A stretch of 64,000 nucleotides of DNA from G963422745 sp965214285. Lineage in GTDB: Bacteria; Actinomycetota; Acidimicrobiia; Acidimicrobiales; Aldehydirespiratoraceae. The stretch lies in assembly GCA_965214285.1 (NCBI GenBank), contig OZ243946.1:1426001-1490000 (forward strand). The letters run 5' to 3'. The translations under genes were made by a program, and so were the position numbers. This document shows positions 1-8,633 of the stretch, one piece after another. The notes under the pieces are model-generated. The model was not told where the DNA came from. It saw only the letters and a program-made list of their open reading frames with translations, and ran no database searches. Positions within the stretch are counted from its first letter, which is position 1; each line of letters starts with the position of its first letter.

Positions 1-2206
1 GCAATGCAGCCGGATCTGCCGGGGCGGGCAGGTCAGCCGGATCTGCCGGGTCGACGGTGCGGGCGTCGGGGCCGGTGTCGGGGTCGGCTAGGTCAGCGGG
101 GGTGTCGGGGTCGGCCAGTATCGCCGCGTAGCGGGGCTCGCTCTCCAGCAGCTCCAGATGGCTGCCTGAGGCTGCGACACGCCCGTTGTCGATGAACACC
201 ACCCGGTCCGCCAAGGCGATGGTGGACAGCCGATGGGCGATCAGGATGGTGGTGTGCGACCTGCGCCGGCGCTGCAGGGCCGCATGGATGCGCTCCTCGA
301 CGACCGTGTCGATGGCGCTGGTGGCGTCGTCGAGGATCAGCACCGCGGGATCGGCCAGCAGTATCCGTGCCAGGGCCAGCCGCTGGCGCTGGCCACCTGA
401 GAGGGTGAGCCCCCGCTCACCGAGCACCGTCTGCTCTCCGGCCGGCAGGCCGTCCACGAACTCCGCGGCCGCGGCATCGTCGATGGCCTCCGACACCAGG
501 CGGTCCAGCACGTCGGGGGGCGTCTGCGGCTTGGCGAAGGCAGTGTTGTCGTACACCGAGGCGGCGAACAGGAACGGGTCGTCGGTGGCCGTGGCCACGG
601 CTGTGCGCAGGCAGCTCAGGCGCAGCGTGCGCACGTCGTGGCCGTCGATGCGCACCGCGCCGCCGTCCACGTCGTAAAAGCGCGGCAGCAGCCGGGCGAT
701 GGTGGACTTGCCGCTGCCGGTCGCGCCCACGATGGCCAGGGTCTCGCCGGCCTCGACCACAAACGACAGCCCGTCGAGCACCGGCCTCCCGGCCTCGGCG
801 TCGGAGGCTGCGTCGCCATGGCCGGGCTGCCCGGAATCGTGGGGGCCAGGACCGTCCTGGCGGCTGCCATCGCGGACTGCATGGCCCGCATCAGCGTGGC
901 CGGCTTCGGAGAGGCTGAGCGCAGCCGGGTCGATGTCGCTGTCAGCAGTCGGGTCAGCGCCGCTGGGATGGTCGGCTTCGGCGGGTCCCGGGGCGGCGGG
1001 ATAGGCGAAGCTCACGTTGTCGAACTCGACCCGCCCGGTCACCTCGGCGAGGTCCACCGGATCGTCGGGATCGACGATGGAGGGCGATTCGTCGAGCACC
1101 TCGAACACCCGCAGAGCCGCCGCCCCGGCCCGCTCCCACTGCAACAGGATGAAGCCCAGCATCCGAAACGGCGTCGCCAGCATCACCACATAGGTGCTGA
1201 AGGCGACCAGATGGCCGATCTCGACGCCGCCCGATATGGCCCGGATGCCGCCGTAGAGCAGCACCAGGGCCAGGCCCAGGCGGGGCAGCGACTCCATCAG
1301 CGGCGCGTGGCGTGCCCTGGTGTCGGCCACCTCTTCGCCGGTCCAGCGCACCCGGCGGGCGGCCACGGCCAGCTCCTGGATCTGGCGGCGCTCCTGGGCG
1401 AACGCCTTCACCACCCGGATGCCGCCGATGTTCTCGTCGACGATGGTGGCGATCTCGGCCTGGCGGGCGGTCATCACCCAGGTGAGCGGGAAAATGCGGT
1501 TGCGCAGGCGCAGGCCGACGAAGAAGACCAGCGGCAGCGGCGCCAGCGCCACGACCGTGAGGCCGATGTCGATCAGCACCATCACCACCAGGGCGATGCC
1601 CAGCAGCACCACCTGCATGGCCACCAGCGGCCCGAAGGCGAAGAGCAGCTGTATCGAGCGGATGTCGGTGTTGGCCCGGCTGATGATCTGGCCCGACTGG
1701 GTGCGGTCCCAGTAGTCGAACGACAGCTCCGTGAGCCGCTCGTACATGAGGTTGCGCAGGTCGTTCTCGATGCGGTGGGCGGCCCGGAACAACCCGAAGC
1801 GGTAGGCGAACCCGAACACGAAGCGCACCGCGCCGAGCACCGCCAGGGCGATCACGTAGCCGCCGACGGCCTCTTGGCGCTCCACGGCGTCGATCGCCTG
1901 GCCGACCACCGGCGGCACCAGCACCATGGCGGTCATGGCCACCAGGCCCGCTGCGATAGAGGCCGCGAAGGCCCACTTGCGGGCCAGCACCACCGGCGCC
2001 AGGCGGCGCACCCAATAGAGCGAGCGGTCCGCCTCGATGCCCGCGGCGGGCGGGGGATAGCGCCGCTGGTCGCCTGCTGCGGTCTTGCCTGCCGCTTGGC
2101 CTGTGCCGGTCCCGACAGCCCCGCGGCGGGCGGCGTCGCCGGCTGTCTGGCCAGCGTCGCCGGTCTGCGCAACGTCGTGGCCGGGCGCGCTGTCGCCCTG
2201 AGGCAT
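1..2206 (-). CDS. ABC exporter, fused membrane and ATPase domains (3' end outside window)
   Basis: This is an MsbA/MdlB-type half-transporter that should form a homo- or heterodimeric exporter in the inner membrane. Read on the minus strand from the ATG at 2206, it has a roughly 55-residue Gly/Ala-rich N-tail and a six-helix exporter domain (about 1980-1080). The ATPase domain follows, with Walker A GATGSGKST near 700-727, signature LSGGQ near 400, Walker B ILDDAT near 335 and the H-loop AHR near 240. The frame stays open to base 1, so the C-terminus is missing. Oddly, about 65 Asp/Gly/His-rich residues (roughly 790-1000) sit inside the ATPase between the A-loop strand and Walker A. The C-terminal end has Asp-Pro repeats. 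It is divergent from the CNNM gene at 2264, and the 57-bp gap probably holds both promoters. The substrate is unknown. Confidence 0.9.
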   Translation of the reverse strand, partial: MPQGDSAPGHDVAQTGDAGQTAGDAARRGAVGTGTGQAAGKTAAGDQRRYPPPAAGIEADRSLYWVRRLAPVVLARKWAFAASIAAGLVAMTAMVLVPPVVGQAIDAVERQEAVGGYVIALAVLGAVRFVFGFAYRFGLFRAAHRIENDLRNLMYERLTELSFDYWDRTQSGQIISRANTDIRSIQLLFAFGPLVAMQVVLLGIALVVMVLIDIGLTVVALAPLPLVFFVGLRLRNRIFPLTWVMTARQAEIATIVDENIGGIRVVKAFAQERRQIQELAVAARRVRWTGEEVADTRARHAPLMESLPRLGLALVLLYGGIRAISGGVEIGHLVAFSTYVVMLATPFRMLGFILLQWERAGAAALRVFEVLDESPSIVDPDDPVDLAEVTGRVEFDNVSFAYPAAPGPAEADHPSGADPTADSDIDPAALSLSEAGHADAGHAVRDGSRQDGPGPHDSGQPGHGDAASDAEAGRPVLDGLSFVVEAGETLAIVGATGSGKSTIARLLPRFYDVDGGAVRIDGHDVRTLRLSCLRTAVATATDDPFLFAASVYDNTAFAKPQTPPDVLDRLVSEAIDDAAAAEFVDGLPAGEQTVLGERGLTLSGGQRQRLALARILLADPAVLILDDATSAIDTVVEERIHAALQRRRRSHTTILIAHRLSTIALADRVVFIDNGRVAASGSHLELLESEPRYAAILADPDTPADLADPDTGPDARTVDPADPADLPAPADPAAL

Positions 2207-2263
2207 CCGGCCGTCGGCTTGGCCGTCGTCGGAAAGAGCTACTCTGGGCACCGGCATTACCGT

Positions 2264-3718
2264 ATGGTGCTGCTTGAACGGCCCGAAACCACAGCGGCCG
2301 GATCCGATGGAGGCGCCGGAATCGACACTGCCCTACGGCTAGCTGCCGCGGTTGCGCTGGTGGCCGCCAACGCAGGCTTCGTGGCCGCCGAGTTCGCGCT
2401 CGTGGCGGTGGACCGGGCGCGCATCGACGAGCGGGCCGAGCAGGGCAGCCGCCGCGCCAGGCTGGTGCGCCGGCTGCTGCAGCGGCTCTCGTATCACCTC
2501 TCGGGCGCGCAGCTCGGCATCACCGCCACCTCGCTGCTGCTCGGGTTCCTCGCCGAGCCGGTCCTGGCCGAGCTGCTGAGGCCGCTGTTCGGCGATCTCG
2601 GGGCGGTGTGGTCCGTCGGCCTGGCGCTGGCCATCGCCACCGTCACCCAGATGGTGTTCGGCGAGCTGGTGCCCAAGGCCGTGGCCACCACCCGCCCGCT
2701 GCGCACCTCGCTGCTGCTGGCCCGGGCGACCGCCGTCTACGGCGTGGCGGCCCGCCCGGTGGTCGCCCTGCTCGACAGCCTGGCCGCCAGGCTCACCCGG
2801 CTGCTCGGCGTCGAGCCCCGCGAGGAGCTCGAGTCGAGCCCCGACCGCCGCGAGCTGGAGCACATCATCCGCTCCTCGGGGGAGGAGGGCACCCTCGATG
2901 CGGGCGAGGTGGAGCTGCTCACCCGCTCGATCCGCCTGGCCGACAAGTCCGCCGACGACGCCATGGTGCCCCGCGTGGAGGTCGTGGCCATCGCCGCTGA
3001 CGCTGCGGTGGACCGCCTCGTGGAGGTGGCCGTGCAGTCCGGGCACTCCCGGTTCCCGGTGATCGGCGGCGACCTCGACGACGTGGTCGGCATCGTTCAC
3101 GTCAAGGCCGTGCACCAGGTGGCGCCGGAGGCCCGCGCCACGGCCGTGGTGTCCGAGCTCATGGCGCCGGTGCCGGCGGTGCCCGAGTCCCGCGACCTCG
3201 ACGAGCTGCTGGTCGACCTGCGCCAGGGCGGCACCCAGCTGGCGGTGGTCATAGACGAGCACGGCGGGACCGCGGGGATCATCACACTCGAGGACATCCT
3301 CGAGGAGATCGTCGGCGAGATCGACGACGAGCACGACGAGCCGCCGGCGCAGCTCACCACCGTGGAGGCCCAGGGATCGACGGTGATCTCGGCGTCGCTT
3401 CACCCCGACGAGGTGCAGGCTCTGACCGGCTTCGAGATGCCCTCCGGCGAGTACGAGACCCTGGCCGGGCTGGTGCTGGACTGCCTCGGCCACATCCCCG
3501 GCCCCGGCGAGATGTGCTCGGTCGCCGGCTGGCGGCTGGAGGTGGTGGCCATGGACCGGCTGCGCATCGCCTCGGTGCGCCTGGTCGCCCCGCCCGACGA
3601 TGCCGTGCTGCCCGGCGGGGCCGTGCCGACGCCGCCGGCCGGGGCCGTGCCGCCGGCCGGGGTCGTGCCATCGCGGCCGGCCGGGTCCGTGCCGCCGAGC
3701 GAAGGCGGCCCGGCGTGA
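2264..3718 (+). CDS. CNNM/CorC (HlyC) family membrane protein, first of pair
   Basis: This 484-residue protein has the CNNM (DUF21) architecture: an N-terminal membrane domain starting with a helix ending ANAGFVAAEFALVAV, then a tandem CBS pair (IMVPR-like segment AMVPRVEVV, then IITLEDILEEIVGEI), then a CorC-type C-terminal domain. Family members are linked to Mg2+/Co2+ transport or sensing. The ATG at 2264 is the first plausible start before the first helix; a later start is possible. The last 35 residues are a Pro/Gly/Ala repeat (units like GAVPPAG) outside the conserved domains. The stop overlaps the GTG of the next paralogue (GTGA), so the two are probably one operon. Transport function is inferred from the family only. 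Confidence 0.85.
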   Translation: MVLLERPETTAAGSDGGAGIDTALRLAAAVALVAANAGFVAAEFALVAVDRARIDERAEQGSRRARLVRRLLQRLSYHLSGAQLGITATSLLLGFLAEPVLAELLRPLFGDLGAVWSVGLALAIATVTQMVFGELVPKAVATTRPLRTSLLLARATAVYGVAARPVVALLDSLAARLTRLLGVEPREELESSPDRRELEHIIRSSGEEGTLDAGEVELLTRSIRLADKSADDAMVPRVEVVAIAADAAVDRLVEVAVQSGHSRFPVIGGDLDDVVGIVHVKAVHQVAPEARATAVVSELMAPVPAVPESRDLDELLVDLRQGGTQLAVVIDEHGGTAGIITLEDILEEIVGEIDDEHDEPPAQLTTVEAQGSTVISASLHPDEVQALTGFEMPSGEYETLAGLVLDCLGHIPGPGEMCSVAGWRLEVVAMDRLRIASVRLVAPPDDAVLPGGAVPTPPAGAVPPAGVVPSRPAGSVPPSEGGPA

Positions 3719-4791
3719 CCGGCTGGTTCCTGTTCGCCGCGGTGCTGTTGCTGTTGGCCAACGCCTTCTTCGTGGCCGTCGAGTTCGCCCTGCTGGCCAG
3801 CCGAGCCAGCCGCCTGGAGCCGCTCGTGGCCGACGGCGACGACCAGCGCGCCGTGGTCGCCCTGGAGGCGGTGCGCGACCTGCAGCCGCAGCTCGCCGGA
3901 GCGCAGCTCGGCATCACCATGGCGTCGTTGGGCCTCGGCTACGTGGCCGAGCCCGCCGTGGCCGCCCTGCTGGAGCCCGCCATCGAGAGCTTCGTGGACC
4001 TGCCCTCGGGCGTGGTGCACACCATCGCCCTGGTGATCGCCCTGTCGATCGTGGTGCTGTTGCACATGGTGCTCGGCGAGATGGTGCCCAAGAACATCGC
4101 CATCACCGCCCCCGAGCGCTCGGCTCGCCTGCTGGCCCCGATCCACGGTGTCTACGTGTCGCTGTTCCGCCCGGTCGTGTGGTCGCTCACCTGGGTCAGC
4201 AACGGCATCGTGCGGCTCTTCGGCTGCGAGCCGGCGGACGAGCTCAACACCGCGCTGACGGTCAACGAGTTCCGCACCCTGATCAAAGGCGCCGCCGCCG
4301 AGGGCAAGCTGGAGGACACCGAGCACGGCCTGCTGGCCGGCGCCCTGGGATTCAGGGCGCGCACCGTCGGGTCGATCATGGTGCCGCGGGCGCAGATGGT
4401 GTCGTGCCCGCGGTCGACGGCGGTGGGCAGCATCGAACGGCTGGTGGCCACCTCGGGCCATTCCCGGATCCCGCTGACCGGCGCCGGGGCCGACGACGTG
4501 GTGGGCTTCGTTCACTCCAAGGATCTGCTGCGCTTCGGCGCGGAGGAGCGCCGCGACCCGGTGCCGCTGGAGATGATGCGCCGCATGATGGTGGTGACGC
4601 CGGACCGCTCGCTGCGCGACCTGATGCGGGCGATGCGCCGGCTGCGTCGTCACCTGGCGCTGGTGCGCACGCCGGAGGGCCGCCTGGTCGGCATGGTCAC
4701 CCTCGAAGACGTGCTCGAGGCCCTGGTGGGCGACATCGCCGACGAGACCGACGTCGACGCCTTGGGCCCGGCCGCGGAGCCGTCAGCCTGA
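3715..4791 (+). CDS. CNNM/CorC (HlyC) family membrane protein, second of pair
   Basis: This is a 358-residue paralogue of the preceding gene. It starts at a GTG that overlaps the upstream stop by 4 nt, which makes translational coupling likely. The N-terminal helix ends in ANAFFVAVEFALLAS, followed by the DUF21 membrane segments (HMVLGEMVPKNIAI) and a CBS pair (SIMVPRAQM; GMVTLEDVLEALVGDI). It ends soon after the second CBS and lacks the long CorC C-terminal domain of its neighbour. Side-by-side unequal CNNM proteins are common in Actinobacteria and may act as a hetero-oligomer; that is inference. Confidence 0.85.
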   Translation: MTGWFLFAAVLLLLANAFFVAVEFALLASRASRLEPLVADGDDQRAVVALEAVRDLQPQLAGAQLGITMASLGLGYVAEPAVAALLEPAIESFVDLPSGVVHTIALVIALSIVVLLHMVLGEMVPKNIAITAPERSARLLAPIHGVYVSLFRPVVWSLTWVSNGIVRLFGCEPADELNTALTVNEFRTLIKGAAAEGKLEDTEHGLLAGALGFRARTVGSIMVPRAQMVSCPRSTAVGSIERLVATSGHSRIPLTGAGADDVVGFVHSKDLLRFGAEERRDPVPLEMMRRMMVVTPDRSLRDLMRAMRRLRRHLALVRTPEGRLVGMVTLEDVLEALVGDIADETDVDALGPAAEPSA

Positions 4792-4828
4792 GCGAGCCGC
4801 CGAGCAGAACCGCCGCGGGCCGATTGGC

Positions 4829-5680
4829 TCAGCGGGTGGCGATGGCGCCTGCGAGGTCGCTGCCCTCGAAGCCCGTCGGGGCGACGCCTCGGGAGGCGTA
4901 CATGTACAGCGCGGTCTGGAAGATGGCGCTGAGCGTGGTCATCACCAGCATGACCGCCCCGATCCAAAGCACGGCGAGGCCTATGCCCACGAACTCGAGC
5001 CCCACGGCGGCGCCGATGACCAGCAGCGGGATGCCGCCGACCAGCGCCAGCACGAAGCCGAGGATGCCGAAGCCCGCCTGGGCGATGAGGTTCTCGCCCC
5101 AGGTCGTGCGCAGCATGCTCACCGAGCGCTTGAAGCCCTCGATCGGGCCTGCCTCGTCGATGACGATGGCCGGGATGGTCAGGAACGAGGCCACGCCCCA
5201 GGCCATCTGCAGGCCCGAGAGCAGGATCCGCCCGATCAGGCCGGCGATGCCGCCGCGTTCGCGCAGGGCGCTCTCGATGAGTCGGAAGATCAGGCCCACG
5301 GTGCCTGTGATCAGCGCCCAGGGCACCAGGCCGGGCAGGCGGGCGAAGGCACGCGAGATCGAGCTGCTGACCGTGGGGTCGCCTCCGGTCATGCGCTCAT
5401 GCGCCCCGGCCACGAGCGCGCCGGTGAAGAACACGCCGACGATCGTGACCCCGAAGAACCCGACGAGGCCCAGGACGTAGGTGGCGGGGCTGGCCGTGGT
5501 CTCAGAGCCCGCAGCGGTGTTGGTGGTCTCCAGCGTGGCCCAGGCCGCCAGCCCGAACACCGCGATCACCACGATCGAGATCACCACCGAGATGACCGGC
5601 AGGAGCACCAGCTCCCGGTCCTTTTGGAGCACGTGCCACGACTTCTTGGCGAGATCGAGCGTGTTTCGGAACTTTCCCAT
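4829..5680 (-). CDS. DUF6159-like polytopic membrane protein
   Basis: This 283-residue protein begins MGKFRNTLDLAKKSW, with the 'tryptophan plus charged helix then membrane' opening typical of DUF6159 proteins. It has about six hydrophobic segments (for example LVLLPVISVVISIVVIAVF and ILGFVLALVGGIPLLVIGAA). No catalytic motif is visible and the function is unknown. The start at 5680 is supported by a TAGGAT box at 5688-5693, exactly 7 nt upstream, which suggests a leaderless mRNA. A longer reading frame extends upstream but is low-complexity. It is convergent with the CNNM pair. Confidence 0.75.
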   Translation of the reverse strand: MGKFRNTLDLAKKSWHVLQKDRELVLLPVISVVISIVVIAVFGLAAWATLETTNTAAGSETTASPATYVLGLVGFFGVTIVGVFFTGALVAGAHERMTGGDPTVSSSISRAFARLPGLVPWALITGTVGLIFRLIESALRERGGIAGLIGRILLSGLQMAWGVASFLTIPAIVIDEAGPIEGFKRSVSMLRTTWGENLIAQAGFGILGFVLALVGGIPLLVIGAAVGLEFVGIGLAVLWIGAVMLVMTTLSAIFQTALYMYASRGVAPTGFEGSDLAGAIATR

Positions 5681-5918
5681 GCCCTCAATCCTAGGCCGTC
5701 CCCGTGGCTGTCCGCTGATGTGCAGCGCCCTGAGTCCTGCCCCGTTGTGCCCGGTCCTGCCCGCCGTCCCGGAGAACCTGCTCCTGCTCCCACGAAGTCG
5801 GCCGCTGTCGGCGGTGCGGGAGCCCAGCACCCGAGAGCTCAGTTCCAGGGCCAGGTGAATCAGGCTCTAGACGACAGGCCCGAGAGACAAGGACGGCAGG
5901 GCAGGGAACAGGAAAGGG

Positions 5919-7019
5919 TCACAGCGAGTAGTCGATCACGGCCCGGATGTTCTCGCCGGCGTGCATCGCCCGGTAGCCCTCGTTGATGTCGTCGAGGCGG
6001 TAGCGGCGGGTGACCAGCTCGTCGAGCTTCAGCTTGCCCTGGTCATACAGCCGCAGGAGCTGCGGGATGTCCTTGCGCGGGTTGCAGTAGCCGTAGATGG
6101 AGCCGTGCAGGTGCTTGCCGGTCATGGCGAAGTCGACCGTGTTGAGGGTGATCTCGTTCTGGGCGATGTTGCTGAGGCTGGTGAGGGTGAGGCTGCCCGC
6201 CTTGCCGACCAGCCCCATGGCCGGGGCGAACATGTCCGAGGTGGCGTCGCCCACGGTGAGGATCACGTGGTTGGCGCCGCGCCCCCACGACAGCTCCTCG
6301 ACCAGCGGCGCGGCTTCCTCCACCGACGCCGCGGCGTGGGTCGCGCCCACGGTCTGGGCGAACTCGCGCTTCATCTCCACGGGGTCCACGGCGATCACGT
6401 TGGCCGCGCCCGCCATGGCGGCGCCCTGCACGGCGTTGATGCCGATGCCGCCGGTGCCGATCACCACCACGGTGTCGCCGGCACGCACCCCGGCCACGTT
6501 GACCGCCGAGCCCCAGCCGGTCGCCACCCCGCACGAGCACAAGGCGACCGCTTCGAGCGGGTACCAGTCGCCCACCTTCACCAGCGAGTTCTCGTGCACC
6601 ACGGCGTGCTCGGAGAAGGTGCCGATGCCGCTCATCGCCCGCACCGGGCCTCTGGGGCCGTTGAACACCGACTTGCCGGCCATGATCTCCGCCCCGTTGT
6701 CGCAGAGGTACTGCATGCCCTCGGCGCAGGCCGGGCAGCGTCCGCAGCTCGGGATGAACGACGCCGCCACGTGGTCGCCCACCTCCAGGCCTCGCACCCC
6801 CGGCCCGAGCGCCTCCACCACCGCCGAGCCCTCGTGCCCGCACACCATGGGCAGGGCGGCCTCTGAGAAGTCGCCCATGCGGATGTGCTCGTCGGAGTGA
6901 CAGAGCCCGGCGTAGGCCATCCTGAGCAGCACCTGCTCGGGGCCGGGGTCGTCGATCTCGAATTCGTCGATCACCCAGGGCTCGTCGACGGCGTAGGCAA
7001 CAGCGGCTCGTGTCTTCAT
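5919..7019 (-). CDS. NDMA-dependent-type zinc alcohol dehydrogenase
   Basis: This is a 366-residue class III-like medium-chain alcohol dehydrogenase. Catalytic zinc ligands are C40 (AGLCHSDEH) and H62/E63 (GHEGSAVVE). Structural zinc cysteines are C92, C95, C98 and C106. The nucleotide-binding loop is GTGGIGINAVQG. The overall sequence resembles the actinobacterial Rxyl_3153/NDMA-dependent group, whose members hold a tightly bound nicotinamide cofactor and are tied to mycofactocin redox recycling. No mycofactocin genes are in this window. The start at 7019 has a TACCTT box (7027-7032) 7 nt upstream, giving a leaderless transcript. The frame extends upstream but is not conserved-looking. Confidence 0.9.
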   Translation of the reverse strand: MKTRAAVAYAVDEPWVIDEFEIDDPGPEQVLLRMAYAGLCHSDEHIRMGDFSEAALPMVCGHEGSAVVEALGPGVRGLEVGDHVAASFIPSCGRCPACAEGMQYLCDNGAEIMAGKSVFNGPRGPVRAMSGIGTFSEHAVVHENSLVKVGDWYPLEAVALCSCGVATGWGSAVNVAGVRAGDTVVVIGTGGIGINAVQGAAMAGAANVIAVDPVEMKREFAQTVGATHAAASVEEAAPLVEELSWGRGANHVILTVGDATSDMFAPAMGLVGKAGSLTLTSLSNIAQNEITLNTVDFAMTGKHLHGSIYGYCNPRKDIPQLLRLYDQGKLKLDELVTRRYRLDDINEGYRAMHAGENIRAVIDYSL

Positions 7020-7201
7020 GGACGCCAAGGTAGTGCGGCGCTGCGACAGGCCTCGAAGCGGGCCGCCGCTCGGCGGGGGTTGGCCGACACCGGAGCCGCC
7101 GGTGATGCGAGTTCCCCTCGTGATGCGAGAGCCGCGGGCGACGGGTGCCGCCGGTGACGGGTGCCGGGTGAGTGTCACAGGCCTGCGCTAGAACTATCGG
7201 C

Positions 7202-8572
7202 ATGCAACTTCGGCTGGACGCGCCAGACGCGGCCGACGCGCCCGAGACCCCAGCGCCTTCGCCCGCTGAGCCTGACGAGCCTGCGCCCTTGGCCGAGTCC
7301 GAGCCTGCGCCCGTCGAGTCTGAGCCCGTGCCGCCTTCGCCCGCTGAGCCTGACGAGCCTGCGCCCTTGGCCGAGTCCGAGCCTGCGCCCTTGGCCGAGT
7401 CCGAGCCGCTGCCGCCCGTCGAGTCTGAGCCTGGGCCCTTGGCCGAGTCCGAGCCGCTGCCGTCCGCCGAGCCTGCGCCCTTGACCGAGTCCGAGCCGCT
7501 GCCGCCCGTCGAGTCTGAGCCCGTGCCGCCTTCGCCCGCTGAGCCTGACGAGCCTGCGCCGCTGGCCGAATCCGAGCCTGCGCCCTTGGCCGAGTCCGAG
7601 CCTGTGCTGTCGTCCGCCGAGCCTGAGACGGCGCCGCCACGCCTTTCACCGTCGGCTGAGCCTGAGCCGGCGGGTCAGACGCAGCTGGCCGAGCTGGTGC
7701 CGCCGGCCGAGCGAACCCCGCCGCCGCGGCTGTCGCCTTCGGGTGCGGGCACCTACCAGCAGTGCCCCCGGCGCTGGCGGTTCCGCTACATCGACGGCTT
7801 GCCTGACCCTCCCGGCGAGGATGCGCTGGTCGGGAGCTTCGCCCACCGGGTGCTCGAGTTGCTGATGCAGCGCCCGCCAAGCGAGCGCACGCACGACAGC
7901 GCCAAGGCGATAGCCCGCCAGGAGTGGCCCGACGTGGAGGCTGATCCCCACTTCGAGGCCCTCGGTCTCGACGACAAGGGCAGCCGTGCCTTCCGCTGGA
8001 CGGCTTGGCAGGCCATCGAAGGGCTGTGGAAGCTGGAGGACCCCAGCGAGGTCGTGGTAGCGGCCACCGAGCTGGACGTGGAGGCCGAGCTGGGCGGCGT
8101 GCCGTTCCGGGGGATCGTGGATCGATTGGAGCAGAGCGCCGACGGCCTGGTCGTCACCGACTACAAGTCGGGCAAGCCGCCCGGCCGGGGCTACGGCCGA
8201 GAAAGGCTCGACCAGGTACTGCTGTATGCCGCGGCCGTGGCTGAGACCACCGGCGAGATGCCGGTGCACGCCCGCCTGTACTACATCGGGCGCCGCGGCC
8301 GCGACAAGGTAGGCATCGACGTGAAACCCGAGAACATCGACGGCGTGGTGGCGAAGCTGGCCGACACCTGGCATGCCATCGGCGTGGCCTGCGCTGCGGA
8401 CGACTTCGAGCCGCGGGTGGGTCCGCTGTGCGCCTGGTGCGCCTACGCCGATCGCTGCCCCGAGGGCCAGGCCGAGATCGCCAAGCGCGCCGAGCGGTCG
8501 GCGCGGCGCGACGAGCAGTTCGAACGCCACGCCGCAGCGATCGCCCCGACCACTCCTCACTCAGCGCCATGA
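7202..8572 (+). CDS. RecB/Cas4-like PD-(D/E)XK nuclease with long Pro-Glu repeat N-terminus
   Basis: This 456-residue protein has residues 20-150 made of degenerate repeats such as EPAPLAESEP, probably disordered. Residues 175-430 are a RecB/Cas4-family nuclease. The catalytic D307, D320 and K322 (GIVDRLE; TDYKSGK) and the Q338-x3-Y342 motif are intact. C188 plus C410, C413 and C419 (GPLCAWCAYADRC) form a likely 4Fe-4S staple as in AddB/Cas4. The family cuts DNA ends in repair or defence. The ATG at 7202 is preceded by TAGAAC (7189-7194) at 7 nt. The next gene is a paralogue of this nuclease domain. No helicase partner is adjacent; UvrD-like proteins lie elsewhere in the window. Confidence 0.85.
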   Translation: MQLRLDAPDAADAPETPAPSPAEPDEPAPLAESEPAPVESEPVPPSPAEPDEPAPLAESEPAPLAESEPLPPVESEPGPLAESEPLPSAEPAPLTESEPLPPVESEPVPPSPAEPDEPAPLAESEPAPLAESEPVLSSAEPETAPPRLSPSAEPEPAGQTQLAELVPPAERTPPPRLSPSGAGTYQQCPRRWRFRYIDGLPDPPGEDALVGSFAHRVLELLMQRPPSERTHDSAKAIARQEWPDVEADPHFEALGLDDKGSRAFRWTAWQAIEGLWKLEDPSEVVVAATELDVEAELGGVPFRGIVDRLEQSADGLVVTDYKSGKPPGRGYGRERLDQVLLYAAAVAETTGEMPVHARLYYIGRRGRDKVGIDVKPENIDGVVAKLADTWHAIGVACAADDFEPRVGPLCAWCAYADRCPEGQAEIAKRAERSARRDEQFERHAAAIAPTTPHSAP

Positions 8573-8633
8573 GCTTTGGAGTGTCACCCCCCTGCGCAAG
8601 AGATGGTGCTGCCGCGAGCGAGGAGTTACTGCC

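Noticed and set aside
638..2260. Plus-strand extension of the first CNNM protein
   Set aside because: It is antisense to the clear ABC exporter; conserved CNNM sequence begins only after 2300.
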